Below are positions 48,781 to 60,521 of a DNA stretch of 64,000 bases, piece by piece (the first letter of the stretch is position 1; each line of letters starts with the position of its first letter). A program made the position numbers and the translations under genes. Below the pieces are notes generated by a model that was given only the letters and a program-made list of their open reading frames with translations, had not been told where the DNA came from and searched no databases. The DNA comes from Methylobacterium iners. Lineage in GTDB: Bacteria > Pseudomonadota > Alphaproteobacteria > Rhizobiales > Beijerinckiaceae. The DNA lies in contig NZ_BPQP01000033.1 of the NCBI RefSeq assembly GCF_022179305.1, positions 62,001 to 126,000 of the forward strand, read 5' to 3'.

Positions 48781-48801
48781 TCCATATTGCGCCGCAAAAA
48801 T

Positions 48802-49710
48802 CTAAAGTGACGCGATGTCGTCCGCGATCGTCGGCGCGGCGGCCCGCGCCTCGACGATCAGGGAGGCACAGAGAGGGGTCATCGGCTCGCGCTCGGGCAC
48901 GACGAGGCCGATAACGTGGCTGACGTCCGGCTCGACGATGGGGACCGAGCGCACGCGTTCGCTCAGGCGGAAGCTGTCCGCGAGCACGGCCGGCATCACG
49001 CTTGCCCATTTCGCAGTCCTTACATGCGTGAGTAGCACGATCATGGAGTTGGATTCGAGGAGCGGTTCAGACGCCCGACCGACATTGGTGAGGTGCCGAT
49101 CGATGATGCGGCGGTTCTGCATGTCCGGGGTGAGCAGGCAGAGGGGCACGCGTCCCACTTCCTCCCAGGTCACCGTGTCGCGCGTGCCGAAGATGCCGTC
49201 GACGGCCGTCAACAGGCGGTAACGCTCGCGATAGAGGGGCACCGCGGTGACGCGGCCGAGCGGCTCGTTCTCGAGATAGGTAATCCCGGCATCGATCTCG
49301 AGGTCGGCCAGCAGCCGGCCGATCTCACCCGAGGTCTTGGATTGCACCGAAAAACGCACCTCCGGATGATGGGCGCGAAAGGGTGTCGTCAGGGCCGCGA
49401 CGATGGGCGTCGCGGTCGGGATCGCCGCCAGGCGCAGCATTCCCGAGAGGCCCCGCCGGAGGCTCGCGACCTCCTGGCGCATGGCCCGGGTGTCGCCGAC
49501 GATGCGGCGCGCCCATTCGAGGACGCGCTCGCCTTCCGGCGTGAAGCCCTGGAAGCGCGAGCCGCGCTGCACGAGCATGACGCCGAGCCGCTCCTCGAGC
49601 TGCTTCACCCCGGCGGACAGCGTCTGCTGCGACACGTTGCAGAACTGCGCGGCCCGGCCGAAATGCCGCTCCCGCGCGAGCGCCAGGATGAATTCGAGCC
49701 GCTCGATCAA
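48802..49710 (-). CDS. LysR-family transcriptional regulator, probable fds regulator
   Basis: The 302-residue protein has the LysR helix-turn-helix near residues 18-40 (HFGRAAQFCNVSQQTLSAGVKQLEERLGV) and a substrate-binding domain from about 90. It lies directly upstream of fdsG on the same strand and resembles the LysR regulators next to fds operons in other proteobacteria (FdsR). Formate or molybdenum/tungsten status could be the signal. It is divergent from coxB, and the 286-base gap to coxB holds no other gene. Confidence 0.9.
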   Translation of the reverse strand: MIERLEFILALARERHFGRAAQFCNVSQQTLSAGVKQLEERLGVMLVQRGSRFQGFTPEGERVLEWARRIVGDTRAMRQEVASLRRGLSGMLRLAAIPTATPIVAALTTPFRAHHPEVRFSVQSKTSGEIGRLLADLEIDAGITYLENEPLGRVTAVPLYRERYRLLTAVDGIFGTRDTVTWEEVGRVPLCLLTPDMQNRRIIDRHLTNVGRASEPLLESNSMIVLLTHVRTAKWASVMPAVLADSFRLSERVRSVPIVEPDVSHVIGLVVPEREPMTPLCASLIVEARAAAPTIADDIASL

Positions 49711-49996
49711 CGCTGCCTCCGCAAGCCTAGAACCTCGGCTGGACGAGGCCTCGTCGCCTGCCCGGAACGGTTACGGCTCGAGCCTCGCCCATACCCGGCC
49801 GGATATCATGCCCCGCCCGATGCGACGCTGTTTCCGTTGCGCCTCATCCGACGTTGTGGTCTGACACGGCCACCGGCAATTCCCAGGTTTCGAGCCTGCG
49901 AATAGCCAAGAACGCGCTGAACGGCCTTGCGCTCGTCCGCAGAGATCGTCAAAGGCGCGGGACTGATCACGATTCGGACGGAGCCACGAGAGGCAG

Positions 49997-50836
49997 ATGC
50001 GGACCACGCAGGCGCAACGACGGTTTTCATCGGGACTGGCCGCGGTGAGCGGGCTCCTCGTCTCCTGCCATTCGGCCTTCGCCGCCGGCATCGGTCAGCC
50101 GGAGCCGTGGCAGATGGGCCGGCAGGTCGGCGTCACCGAGAACGCCCGCGACATCCACAGCTTCGAGGTCGGACTGCACTGGCTCTCGCTGGTGATCTCG
50201 GTCTTCGTCCTCGGCCTGATCCTCTGGTGCATCTTCCGCTTCAACGAGAAGACCAACCCGACGCCTTCGAAGACGACGCACAACACGATGATCGAGGTGG
50301 CCTGGACGATCGTCCCGGTGCTGATCCTCGTGGCCGTCGCGATCCCCTCGTTCCGCCTCCTGCGGACGCAGCTGGCCGATCCCAAGGCCGACGTGATCGT
50401 CAAGGTGATCGGGCACGCCTGGTACTGGTCCTACGAGTACCCGCAGACCGACAAGGGCGGCGGCTTCACCTTCGACGCCAACCTCGACGAGTCGAAGGAG
50501 CCCAAGCTCCTCGCGACCGACAACGAGATGGTCGTGCCGGTGAACAAGGTGGTGAAGGTCCAGGTCACCTCCGCCGACGTGATCCATTCCTGGGGCATGC
50601 CCTCACTCGGCTTCACCACGGATGCGGTTCCGGGCCGCCTCAACCAGACCTGGTTCAAGGCCGACCGCGAGGGAACCTACCACGGCCAGTGCCGTGAGCT
50701 CTGCGGCACCCGCCACGCCTACATGCCCATCACCGTGCGGGTGGTGAGCGAGGAGGCATACGCCCAGTGGCTCGCCGAAGGTAAGACGAAGTTCGCCCGC
50801 CTCGACGACGGATCCAAGCTCGCCGACGCCCGCTAG
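49997..50836 (+). CDS. coxB: Cytochrome c oxidase subunit II
   Basis: The 279-residue protein has a signal-type N-terminus, two membrane helices (about 55-80 and 100-120) and a periplasmic CuA domain with HSWGMPSLG and GQCRELCGTRHAYMP, containing the His, Cys, Cys, His and Met ligands. The WYWSYEYP aromatic patch receives electrons from cytochrome c. No fused heme-c domain is present. coxA follows after about 60 bases; the long spacer upstream should hold the operon promoter. Confidence 0.97.
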   Translation: MRTTQAQRRFSSGLAAVSGLLVSCHSAFAAGIGQPEPWQMGRQVGVTENARDIHSFEVGLHWLSLVISVFVLGLILWCIFRFNEKTNPTPSKTTHNTMIEVAWTIVPVLILVAVAIPSFRLLRTQLADPKADVIVKVIGHAWYWSYEYPQTDKGGGFTFDANLDESKEPKLLATDNEMVVPVNKVVKVQVTSADVIHSWGMPSLGFTTDAVPGRLNQTWFKADREGTYHGQCRELCGTRHAYMPITVRVVSEEAYAQWLAEGKTKFARLDDGSKLADAR

Positions 50837-50868
50837 GGCGCCGCCGACGCTTCGCTCGACGACTCTAG

Positions 50869-52521
<1,653 letters not shown>

Positions 52522-52549
52522 TCGGGGCGGACACCCTTCAAGGGCTATC

Positions 52550-52578
52550 GAGGACCGCTCCGGCGGTCCTCGTTCTTT
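52550..52578 (+). terminator. Hairpin with T-rich tail after coxA
   Basis: GAGGACCGC (52550-52558) pairs perfectly with GCGGTCCTC (52563-52571) around TCCG, followed by GTTCTTT. It could end or attenuate transcription after coxBA, lowering expression of the assembly genes downstream. Confidence 0.7.
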
Positions 52579-52614
52579 AACGGTCGATCTGGAGCGGCCC
52601 AGCGCCGCGCGACC

Positions 52615-53586
52615 ATGGACACGAGCACGGTCACAATGACGAGCCTGTCGAACAGCCTTCCCGCCGATGCGCGGACGCCGTCCCTCCACCAGGTCGGGGG
52701 CGAGGTCTCGGACTTCTTCGCGCTCCTGAAGCCGCGGGTGATGGTGCTGGTGATCTTCACCGCGCTCGTCGGGATGGTGGTCTCGCACGTTCACGTCCAG
52801 CCCGTGATCGCGACGATCTCGCTCCTGATGATCGCGGTCGGCGCCGGCGCCTCGGGCTGCCTCAACATGTGGTGGGACGCCGACATCGACGCCGTCATGA
52901 CGCGCACGGCCAAGCGCCCGATCCCCGATGGCCGGATCGCGCCCGGCGAGGCGCTCGCCTTCGGCCTCGTGCTCTCGGCGGGCTCCGTCATGGTGCTGGG
53001 CCTCGCCGCGAACTGGCTCGCGGCCGGATTGCTCGCCTTCACGATCGTCTTCTACGCCGTGATCTATTCCATGTGGCTGAAGCGGGCGACACCGCAGAAC
53101 ATCGTGATCGGCGGCGCCGCCGGCGCCCTGCCCCCGATCATCGGCCAGGCCGCAGTCTCGGGCTCGGTCGGCATCGAGTCGATCGTGCTGTTCCTGATCA
53201 TCTTCATCTGGACGCCGCCGCATTTCTGGGCGCTGGCGCTCATCAAGTCGGGCGAGTACGCCAAGGCCGGCATCCCGATGATGCCGAACGTCGCCGGGCC
53301 GCAATCCACTCGCCGGCAGATCGTCGGCTACAGCCTGCTGCTGTTTCCGATCGGGCTCGCTCCCGTGGCGCTGGGCTTCGGCGGGCTCCTCTACGCGGTC
53401 ACCGGCGTGATCGGGGGCCTCGGCATGCTGGCCTTCAGCCTGCAGGTCTTCAGGCAGCGGGAGGGCGAGGGCGAGAAGCGAGCGGCGCTCGGCATGTTCG
53501 GCTTCTCGATCCTGTACCTGTTCCTGCTGTTCTCGGCGCTCCTGGCCGAGCAGGGGCTGGGCCTGTTCCGGGCGGTGCTCTCATGA
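52615..53586 (+). CDS. ctaB: Protoheme IX farnesyltransferase (heme O synthase)
   Basis: The UbiA-type membrane prenyltransferase, 323 residues, converts heme b to heme o, the precursor of heme a. It has the two aspartate-rich motifs ([19 protein letters not shown] and the later [14 protein letters not shown] region) and about eight membrane segments. ATG 52615 is used, though the start is not decided by a clear ribosome-binding site (ATG 52636 is possible). It overlaps the next small gene by four bases. Confidence 0.95.
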   Translation: MDTSTVTMTSLSNSLPADARTPSLHQVGGEVSDFFALLKPRVMVLVIFTALVGMVVSHVHVQPVIATISLLMIAVGAGASGCLNMWWDADIDAVMTRTAKRPIPDGRIAPGEALAFGLVLSAGSVMVLGLAANWLAAGLLAFTIVFYAVIYSMWLKRATPQNIVIGGAAGALPPIIGQAAVSGSVGIESIVLFLIIFIWTPPHFWALALIKSGEYAKAGIPMMPNVAGPQSTRRQIVGYSLLLFPIGLAPVALGFGGLLYAVTGVIGGLGMLAFSLQVFRQREGEGEKRAALGMFGFSILYLFLLFSALLAEQGLGLFRAVLS

Positions 53587-53756
53587 GCCCGGTGCCGGAC
53601 CAGGACCCCGGATCGCGCGCGCTGACGCCGGACGAGACCCAGCGGCGGCGCAAGCGGTCGATCGCCATCGCCCTCGTGCTCGGGGCCCTGGTCGCGATCT
53701 TCTATGTCCTGACCATCGCGAAGCTCGGACCCCAGATCATGAGCCGTCCCTTGTGA
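53583..53756 (+). CDS. Small single-span membrane protein, CoxF-like
   Basis: This 57-residue protein has a charged N-terminal part ([11 protein letters not shown]) and one membrane helix ([23 protein letters not shown]). ATG 53583 overlaps the ctaB stop (ATGA). Similar short genes are called CoxF between ctaB and ctaG/cox11 in alphaproteobacteria; role in oxidase assembly is suggested by position only. Confidence 0.85.
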   Translation: MSPVPDQDPGSRALTPDETQRRRKRSIAIALVLGALVAIFYVLTIAKLGPQIMSRPL

Positions 53757-53770
53757 GGAAAGGCTCAGCC

Positions 53771-54373
53771 ATGACCGACCGCAGGACATCGGCGAAGCGC
53801 ACGACGACCTGGACGGTCGCCGGGTGCACCGCCCTTGTGCTCGGGATGACCGGTCTCGCCTTTGCCGCCGTGCCGCTCTACGACCTGTTCTGCAAGGCGA
53901 CCGGCTTCGATGGGACGCCCCGCGTGGGGGTCGCGTCCACCGAGGCTGTGCGCGACGACAGCATGGTCGTTCATTTCGACACCAACGTCTCCGGCACCCT
54001 GCCCTGGCGGTTCCACGCCGAGACGCGGCAGGTCGAAGCGCGGCTGGGCGAGACCAAGACGGTCTTCTTCCGGGTGCGGAACACCGGCACGACGCCGTCC
54101 ACCGGCATCGCCACCTTCAACGTGCAGCCGGGATTGATGGGCGGCTTCTTCGTCAAGGTCGAGTGCTTCTGCTTCAAGGAGCAGACCCTGCAGCCCGGCG
54201 AGGCGATGGACTTCCCCGTCGTGTTCTACCTCGATCCGGCGCTTCGCGCGGATTCGAACACGAGCCATCTCTCGGAGATGACCCTGTCCTACACCTATTT
54301 CGCGTCGAAGAACGGCCAGCCCACGGCCGCGCTTGCGACAACGGGCGGCACGGGGACGAAGTCGAATTTTTGA
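53771..54373 (+). CDS. ctaG: Cytochrome c oxidase assembly protein Cox11/CtaG
   Basis: The 200-residue protein inserts CuB into subunit I. It has one N-terminal membrane helix (about 16-36) and a periplasmic beta domain with the copper-binding CFCFKEQTL and the later VVFYLDP motif. ATG 53771 is preceded by AGGAAAGG, which favours it over a GTG at 53753. coxC follows after about 100 bases. Confidence 0.96.
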   Translation: MTDRRTSAKRTTTWTVAGCTALVLGMTGLAFAAVPLYDLFCKATGFDGTPRVGVASTEAVRDDSMVVHFDTNVSGTLPWRFHAETRQVEARLGETKTVFFRVRNTGTTPSTGIATFNVQPGLMGGFFVKVECFCFKEQTLQPGEAMDFPVVFYLDPALRADSNTSHLSEMTLSYTYFASKNGQPTAALATTGGTGTKSNF

Positions 54374-54474
54374 GTGCGGCGGCGTGACAACGCCGCGTCC
54401 GTCACATTATGGGTTCCGGTCAGGATCGGGGCGCCGGGCGGCACTCGATCCAAGGGTTCAGGAGAAAAGGTCCG

Positions 54475-55332
54475 ATGGCCGAGGCGAACGCCAAGAATCA
54501 CGACTTCCACATTCTGGCGCCGAGCCCGTGGCCGCTGATCGGCGCGTTCTCCGGCTTCCTGATGGCCTTCGGCGCCGTCTTCTGGATGAAGAGCCTGACC
54601 ATCGGCACCCTCGCCGTCGGACCCTACGTGTTCGGCGCCGGAACGCTCGGCGTCATCTACACGATGATCGCCTGGTGGAGGGACGTCGTCCACGAGGCCG
54701 AGACCGGCGACCATACCCGCGTCGTCCAGCTCCATCACCGCTACGGCATGATCATGTTCATCGCCTCGGAGGTGATGTTCTTCGTGGCGTGGTTCTGGGC
54801 CTATTTCGAGGCCGCCCTCTACACCGCCGACCCGATCCAGGCGACGCGCCTCGACTTCACGGGCGGCACCTGGCCGCCCAAGGGGATCGAGGCCTTCGAT
54901 CCCTGGCACCTGCCGCTCCTGAACACGCTGATCCTGCTGACCTCCGGCACGACGGTGACCTGGGCGCACCACGCCCTGCTCCACGGTGACCGCAAGGGCC
55001 TCAAGTACGGCCTCTGGCTGACCATCATCCTGGGCGTGCTGTTCACCGCCTGCCAGGCCTACGAGTACAGCCACGCCGCCTTCGGGTTCTCGGGCAGCAT
55101 CTACTCCTCGACCTTCTACATGGCGACGGGCTTCCACGGCGCGCACGTCATCATCGGCACGATCTTCCTCGCGATCTGCCTCTACCGCGCCTATCTCGGC
55201 CAGTTCACGCCCCAGCAGCATCTCGGCTTCGAGTTCGCCGCCTGGTACTGGCACTTCGTCGACGTGGTCTGGCTGTTCCTCTTCGCCGCGATCTACGTCT
55301 GGGGCGCCGGCCCCGGCGGCGGGGCGCACTGA
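54475..55332 (+). CDS. coxC: Cytochrome c oxidase subunit III
   Basis: This 285-residue subunit has seven membrane helices and typical motifs: [51 protein letters not shown] and [17 protein letters not shown] 54475 follows AGGAGAAAAGG. It stabilises the core oxidase. A strong intrinsic terminator lies about 35 bases downstream. Confidence 0.97.
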   Translation: MAEANAKNHDFHILAPSPWPLIGAFSGFLMAFGAVFWMKSLTIGTLAVGPYVFGAGTLGVIYTMIAWWRDVVHEAETGDHTRVVQLHHRYGMIMFIASEVMFFVAWFWAYFEAALYTADPIQATRLDFTGGTWPPKGIEAFDPWHLPLLNTLILLTSGTTVTWAHHALLHGDRKGLKYGLWLTIILGVLFTACQAYEYSHAAFGFSGSIYSSTFYMATGFHGAHVIIGTIFLAICLYRAYLGQFTPQQHLGFEFAAWYWHFVDVVWLFLFAAIYVWGAGPGGGAH

Positions 55333-55366
55333 GCCGCAGCGATCCGACGCAGCGCGGGGAACCTCG

Positions 55367-55392
55367 AAAGGGCGGCGCGAGCCGCCCTTTTT
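55367..55392 (+). terminator. Intrinsic terminator after coxC
   Basis: AAAGGGCGGC pairs with GCCGCCCTTT around GCGA, followed by a run of T (55388-55392). It marks the end of the main cox transcript, so the DUF983-SURF1 genes probably have their own promoter or depend on read-through. Confidence 0.88.
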
Positions 55393-55495
55393 CATGTCCG
55401 GCGCGCACGCCCATCCCATATCCGCATTGGCCTTCGACATCCGCGAGGTCGAGGAGCACGAGATCTTGGTCCAGACATTCGAACGCCGATCCCCA

Positions 55496-55834
55496 ATGGC
55501 AACCGGCCTTCGCGGCCGCTGCCCACGCTGCGGCCAGGGACATATGTTCCAGGGCTTCCTGACCTTCAGGCCGTCCTGCGAGGCCTGCGGCCTCGACTAT
55601 TCCGGCTTCAACTCCGGCGACGGGCCGGCCTTCTTCGTCATGTCGATCGTCGGCGTGATCGTCGTGGGCCTGGCCCTCTGGATGGAGATCGCCTACGAGC
55701 CGCCGATCTGGGTCCACGCGCTGGTCGCCGGCTCCCTGACGATCGGCCTGAGCCTTCTCCTGGTCCGGCCTCTCAAGGGCGTGCTCGCGGCCCTGCAATT
55801 CGTGAACAAGGCCGAGCAGGGACGCTTCCGGTGA
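55496..55834 (+). CDS. DUF983 membrane protein
   Basis: From ATG 55496 the 112-residue protein has a zinc-ribbon-like start (GRCPRCGQGHMFQGFL and SCEACGLDYS) and two membrane helices, matching DUF983. The family is commonly next to SURF1 and cox genes and is assumed to help oxidase assembly. The frame is open back to an ATG at 55394, but that codon lies at the tail of a strong terminator, and an internal TTG near 55464 after GAGGAG is also possible, so the N-terminus is uncertain. It overlaps SURF1 by four bases. Confidence 0.85.
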   Translation: MATGLRGRCPRCGQGHMFQGFLTFRPSCEACGLDYSGFNSGDGPAFFVMSIVGVIVVGLALWMEIAYEPPIWVHALVAGSLTIGLSLLLVRPLKGVLAALQFVNKAEQGRFR

Positions 55835-56595
55835 CGCGCGAGGGTACCCCAGACGGTGCCTGGCGAAGCCTGGCGGTGCCCGGGGTCGCCGCCCTGGTCT
55901 GCCTCGCCATCCTGCTCTCGCTCGGCACCTGGCAGCTGCAGCGCAAGGCCGAGAAGGAGGCGCTCATCGCGCGCATCATCGCCCGCGCGCGGGTCGAGCC
56001 GCCGGCCGCGCTCCCGCGGGCCGAGGAGTGGAACCCGGAGCAGGACGAGTTCCGCCGGGTACGCGCCACGGGCACCTTCCTGCACGCGAGCGAGACCCTG
56101 GTGCACGGCCTCGCCGCCGGGACGACGCCGGGACGCGCTCTGCAGGGATACTACGTCCTGACGCCCCTCAAGCTGGCGGAGGGCGGGACGGTGCTGGTCA
56201 ATCGCGGCTTCATTCCGACCGAATTGAAGGACCCTGGCGCGCGTAAGGCCGGCGAGATCCAGGGCGAGACGAGTGTGACCGGCATCCTGCGCGGGCCGGA
56301 GGCGCGCACGATGTTCGTGCCGCCGCCCGAGCCGGCCAGGGGCGAGTGGTTCCACCGCGACATCGCGGGGATTGCCGCCTCGCGCGGGCTGACGGATGCG
56401 AAGCCTTATCTCGTCGAGGCCGACGCGACGCCCAATCCCGGCGGCTGGCCGAAGGGCGGGCAGCTGCGGGTGGACCTGCCCAACAACCACCTGCAATACG
56501 CCTTCACGTGGTTCGCCATCGCCGCCTGCCTGCTCGGAGTCTTCGCGGCCTTCGCCTGGCGCCGGCTCCGCGACACCGAGGCGGCGCCGTCGTGA
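55831..56595 (+). CDS. SURF1-family cytochrome oxidase biogenesis protein
   Basis: The 254-residue protein has N- and C-terminal membrane helices flanking a periplasmic domain: LLSLGTWQLQRKAEKEALI near the start, VLVNRGFIP in the middle and NNHLQYAFTWFAIA near the end, all SURF1 hallmarks. SURF1 aids heme a insertion into subunit I. GTG 55831 overlaps the DUF983 stop (GTGA). The next gene begins about 95 bases on. Confidence 0.95.
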   Translation: MTREGTPDGAWRSLAVPGVAALVCLAILLSLGTWQLQRKAEKEALIARIIARARVEPPAALPRAEEWNPEQDEFRRVRATGTFLHASETLVHGLAAGTTPGRALQGYYVLTPLKLAEGGTVLVNRGFIPTELKDPGARKAGEIQGETSVTGILRGPEARTMFVPPPEPARGEWFHRDIAGIAASRGLTDAKPYLVEADATPNPGGWPKGGQLRVDLPNNHLQYAFTWFAIAACLLGVFAAFAWRRLRDTEAAPS

Positions 56596-56690
56596 GCCCT
56601 GGCAAGGACCTTGCACCCGCAAGGAGGTCTTGCAGGAAGGTCCGGCCGCGCTACTCTCGGTTCGGTCGATCCCGCCGTGGAGTGTGCCCG

Positions 56691-57107
56691 ATGCGCGCCG
56701 TCCTCGCTCTGTTCACGTTCGGCCTCCTGCTGACCCCGCTCCAGGCCGCCGACGAGGCGGGTCGCTCCGCCGCCCGCGCCACCATCGAGCGGCAGATCGA
56801 AGCCTTCCGCAAGGACGACGCGGCGACCGCCTACGCTCAGGCCGCGCCGGCGATTCAGGGCATGTTCGGATCGCCCGAAACCTTCATCGCGATGGTGAAG
56901 AAGGGCTACGCCGCCGTCTACCGGGCCCGCAGCTTCAGCGTCGAGCGGATCGAGGATGTCGGTGAGGACGGTCTGGCGCTGGGCGTGAGGCTGCAGGACG
57001 AGAACGGCGTCGACTGGGTCGCGCTCTACAGCCTGGAGCGGCAGCCGGACGGCGCCTGGCGCATCTCGGGCTGCCAGCTGGTGAAGGCGCCGGGCAGCAA
57101 CGCCTGA
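56691..57107 (+). CDS. DUF4864 secreted protein
   Basis: The 138-residue protein has a signal peptide (MRAVLALFTFGLLLTPLQAA) and a mature part starting with ARATIERQIEAFRKDDAATAYAQAAPAI, then MFGSPETFIAMVKKGY, matching the DUF4864 pattern of a small NTF2-like domain. It is probably periplasmic; function is unknown. Possibly co-transcribed with SURF1. No ribosome-binding site is strong, but the signal peptide supports the start. Confidence 0.85.
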   Translation: MRAVLALFTFGLLLTPLQAADEAGRSAARATIERQIEAFRKDDAATAYAQAAPAIQGMFGSPETFIAMVKKGYAAVYRARSFSVERIEDVGEDGLALGVRLQDENGVDWVALYSLERQPDGAWRISGCQLVKAPGSNA

Positions 57108-57173
57108 AAGGGCGCATCGCCGGGTGGAAGTCCGAGGCAGGCCGGTTGGGCCAGCGACCGGCAGCGGCGCTCG

Positions 57174-57701
57174 TCAGGTCGGCTCGATCACGAAGATGCG
57201 GCGGCCGGGCCGGTGGCCTTCGTCGCCGGTATCGCGAAAGCCGACCTTGCGCAGGAGCCCCGAGGAGGCGGTGTTCTCCGGTCGGCACTCCGCGACGATG
57301 AGCCGGTGCGGGAAGCGCCGGCGCAGGAGCGCCACTAGTCCGGCGACCGCCTCGCTGCCGTAGCCTCGGCCACGGGCCGCGCCGCCGATCCAGTAGCCGA
57401 TCTCGACGGCCTGATCCCCGCGCAGATGCGTGCCGATGACGCCGACCAGGGCGCCTGACTCGTCGCGGATGCCGAGGAAGCGGTCGCCGACGGCCTTGTT
57501 GCCGGCGATGAGCCGCTGCGCGTCGCGGAGCGTGAACGGGTCGGGCAGGAAGTCCACGGCGCCCGTGATGGCGGGATCATCGGTGAGCGCACGAACGCCC
57601 TCGGCGTCCTTGGGCACCAGCGTTTCGATGCGCAGGCGGGCAGTCTGGATTACCGGCAGGCCGGAGAGGCTGTAGCGCGAGGCGAGCTTTCGGAAGAACA
57701 T
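57174..57701 (-). CDS. GNAT N-acetyltransferase, RimJ/RimL-like
   Basis: The 175-residue protein has the RimJ/RimL pattern: IQTARLRIETLVPKDAEGVRALTDD, IGYWIGGAARGRGYGSEAV (acetyl-CoA-binding R-G-x-G-Y-G), and a C-terminal NTASSGLLRKVGF. It should acetylate an amine, perhaps a protein N-terminus; substrate is not predictable. It is convergent with the DUF4864 gene and lies downstream of the lctP terminator on the same strand. Confidence 0.9.
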   Translation of the reverse strand: MFFRKLASRYSLSGLPVIQTARLRIETLVPKDAEGVRALTDDPAITGAVDFLPDPFTLRDAQRLIAGNKAVGDRFLGIRDESGALVGVIGTHLRGDQAVEIGYWIGGAARGRGYGSEAVAGLVALLRRRFPHRLIVAECRPENTASSGLLRKVGFRDTGDEGHRPGRRIFVIEPT

Positions 57702-57764
57702 CCCACCAAGGTGGTGCTAAGCGCCTCCCACGGAAAGGCGTCTCGCACCCGAGAGAGCAGAACG

Positions 57765-57794
57765 AAAAAACCCGCCCCGTCGGACCGGAGCGGG
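57765..57794 (-). terminator. Intrinsic terminator downstream of the lactate permease gene
   Basis: On the minus strand CCCGCTCCG pairs with CGGGGCGGG (one G-U) around a six-base loop and is followed by six T. It lies 25 bases after the permease stop. Confidence 0.9.
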
Positions 57795-57819
57795 CGATCG
57801 TCCGCCGAAGATCCGTCCG

Positions 57820-59538
<1,719 letters not shown>

Positions 59539-59721
59539 GGACGCAACTCCTCCCATCCGATCCGCTCGCTGGGCGGTTTCGGGGGCCCGGGCTAGCAGAG
59601 GAGGTTACGCGGCTCAACGGCGGATACGCGACCGTTCAGGCACAACCGGGTTACCGTGGATGCACTCCAGAAAGCATCCTGGACGGGTTGAACGCCGGCG
59701 AAGTGCCGGATTCCCTCAACG

Positions 59722-60405
59722 TCAGCGTGTGAAATTCGCCGGGTAGACCACGCGCATCGCTGAACTCTCCATCTGCGGAGCGGCAGCGATGGTGGCGGCG
59801 ACGGGGGTGGGCACGGCCCGCAAGCGCGCCCTCAGGGACCGCGCCGCCTCGGACGGGCGGGCACCGGTCGGCTGGATCATCGCCCCGAGCAGGATCCGCG
59901 TCCGCTTGTCGAGAAGGCTCGAGACCTGCGCCGGTTCGAAATCGCGCAGGCTGTGCTTGCGGCCCGGCTGTCCGGTGAAAACCCGGGCGCCGCCCTTGAG
60001 CACGACGATGTCGCCGGGCTGCAGGGTCTCGTCCCGGAGGAAGGCGGCGACCGGGCCGGCCTTCATGTCGAGCGGCGTCTGACGGTCGGTCACGCGAAGC
60101 TTCAGCGGCTCGGCCTTGGGAAGGGCCGCGTAGCGGATGCGGGGTCGCGAGCGGCTGGCCTCAGCTCTCTGGCTGCGACGCTGGGCGTAGGATCCCGCAG
60201 CCGTCGCGCTCGGCGCTTGCACCTGTGCCGGGGGCTGAGCCGCCTCCTGCGCAGGCGGAGGCGTGGGCGAGAACAAGCGCTGGAAGAGGCCGCCGACACC
60301 CGGCTCCTCCGCCGCGCGCGCCGTCGTGAGGGCAGTACCGACGAGGCAACCGAGGCAGGCGATGGCCGCGAGCGTGGTGCGGCGGACAGGCAGGATCTCG
60401 ATCAA
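59722..60405 (-). CDS. Secreted hypothetical protein
   Basis: This 227-residue protein has a signal peptide (about 1-31, ending TARAAE), a Pro/Ala/Gln-rich stretch (50-70), a basic Arg/Ser segment (QRRSQRAEASRSR), and a more ordered domain at 105-170 with TLQPGDIVVLKGGARVFTG and HSLRDFEPAQ. It resembles conserved proteins of unknown function in methylobacteria. There is no lipobox after the signal peptide. It is upstream of nothing obvious, standing alone between lctP and mtaB. Confidence 0.75.
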   Translation of the reverse strand: MIEILPVRRTTLAAIACLGCLVGTALTTARAAEEPGVGGLFQRLFSPTPPPAQEAAQPPAQVQAPSATAAGSYAQRRSQRAEASRSRPRIRYAALPKAEPLKLRVTDRQTPLDMKAGPVAAFLRDETLQPGDIVVLKGGARVFTGQPGRKHSLRDFEPAQVSSLLDKRTRILLGAMIQPTGARPSEAARSLRARLRAVPTPVAATIAAAPQMESSAMRVVYPANFTR

Positions 60406-60521
60406 AGCCAGGGTCCCCTCGCATGGATCCCGGCACCGGCGGGACGACCTCCCTTAAACCTGGGCTTGGCCGAAGCGTTCCCGAACTTCCGAGAAGGTCT
60501 TTCGGCCTTCGGGAAATACGC

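Noticed and set aside
55394-55495. ATG 55394 as the DUF983 start
   Set aside because: The codon lies at the end of a strong intrinsic terminator with no room for a ribosome-binding site; kept only as an alternative.
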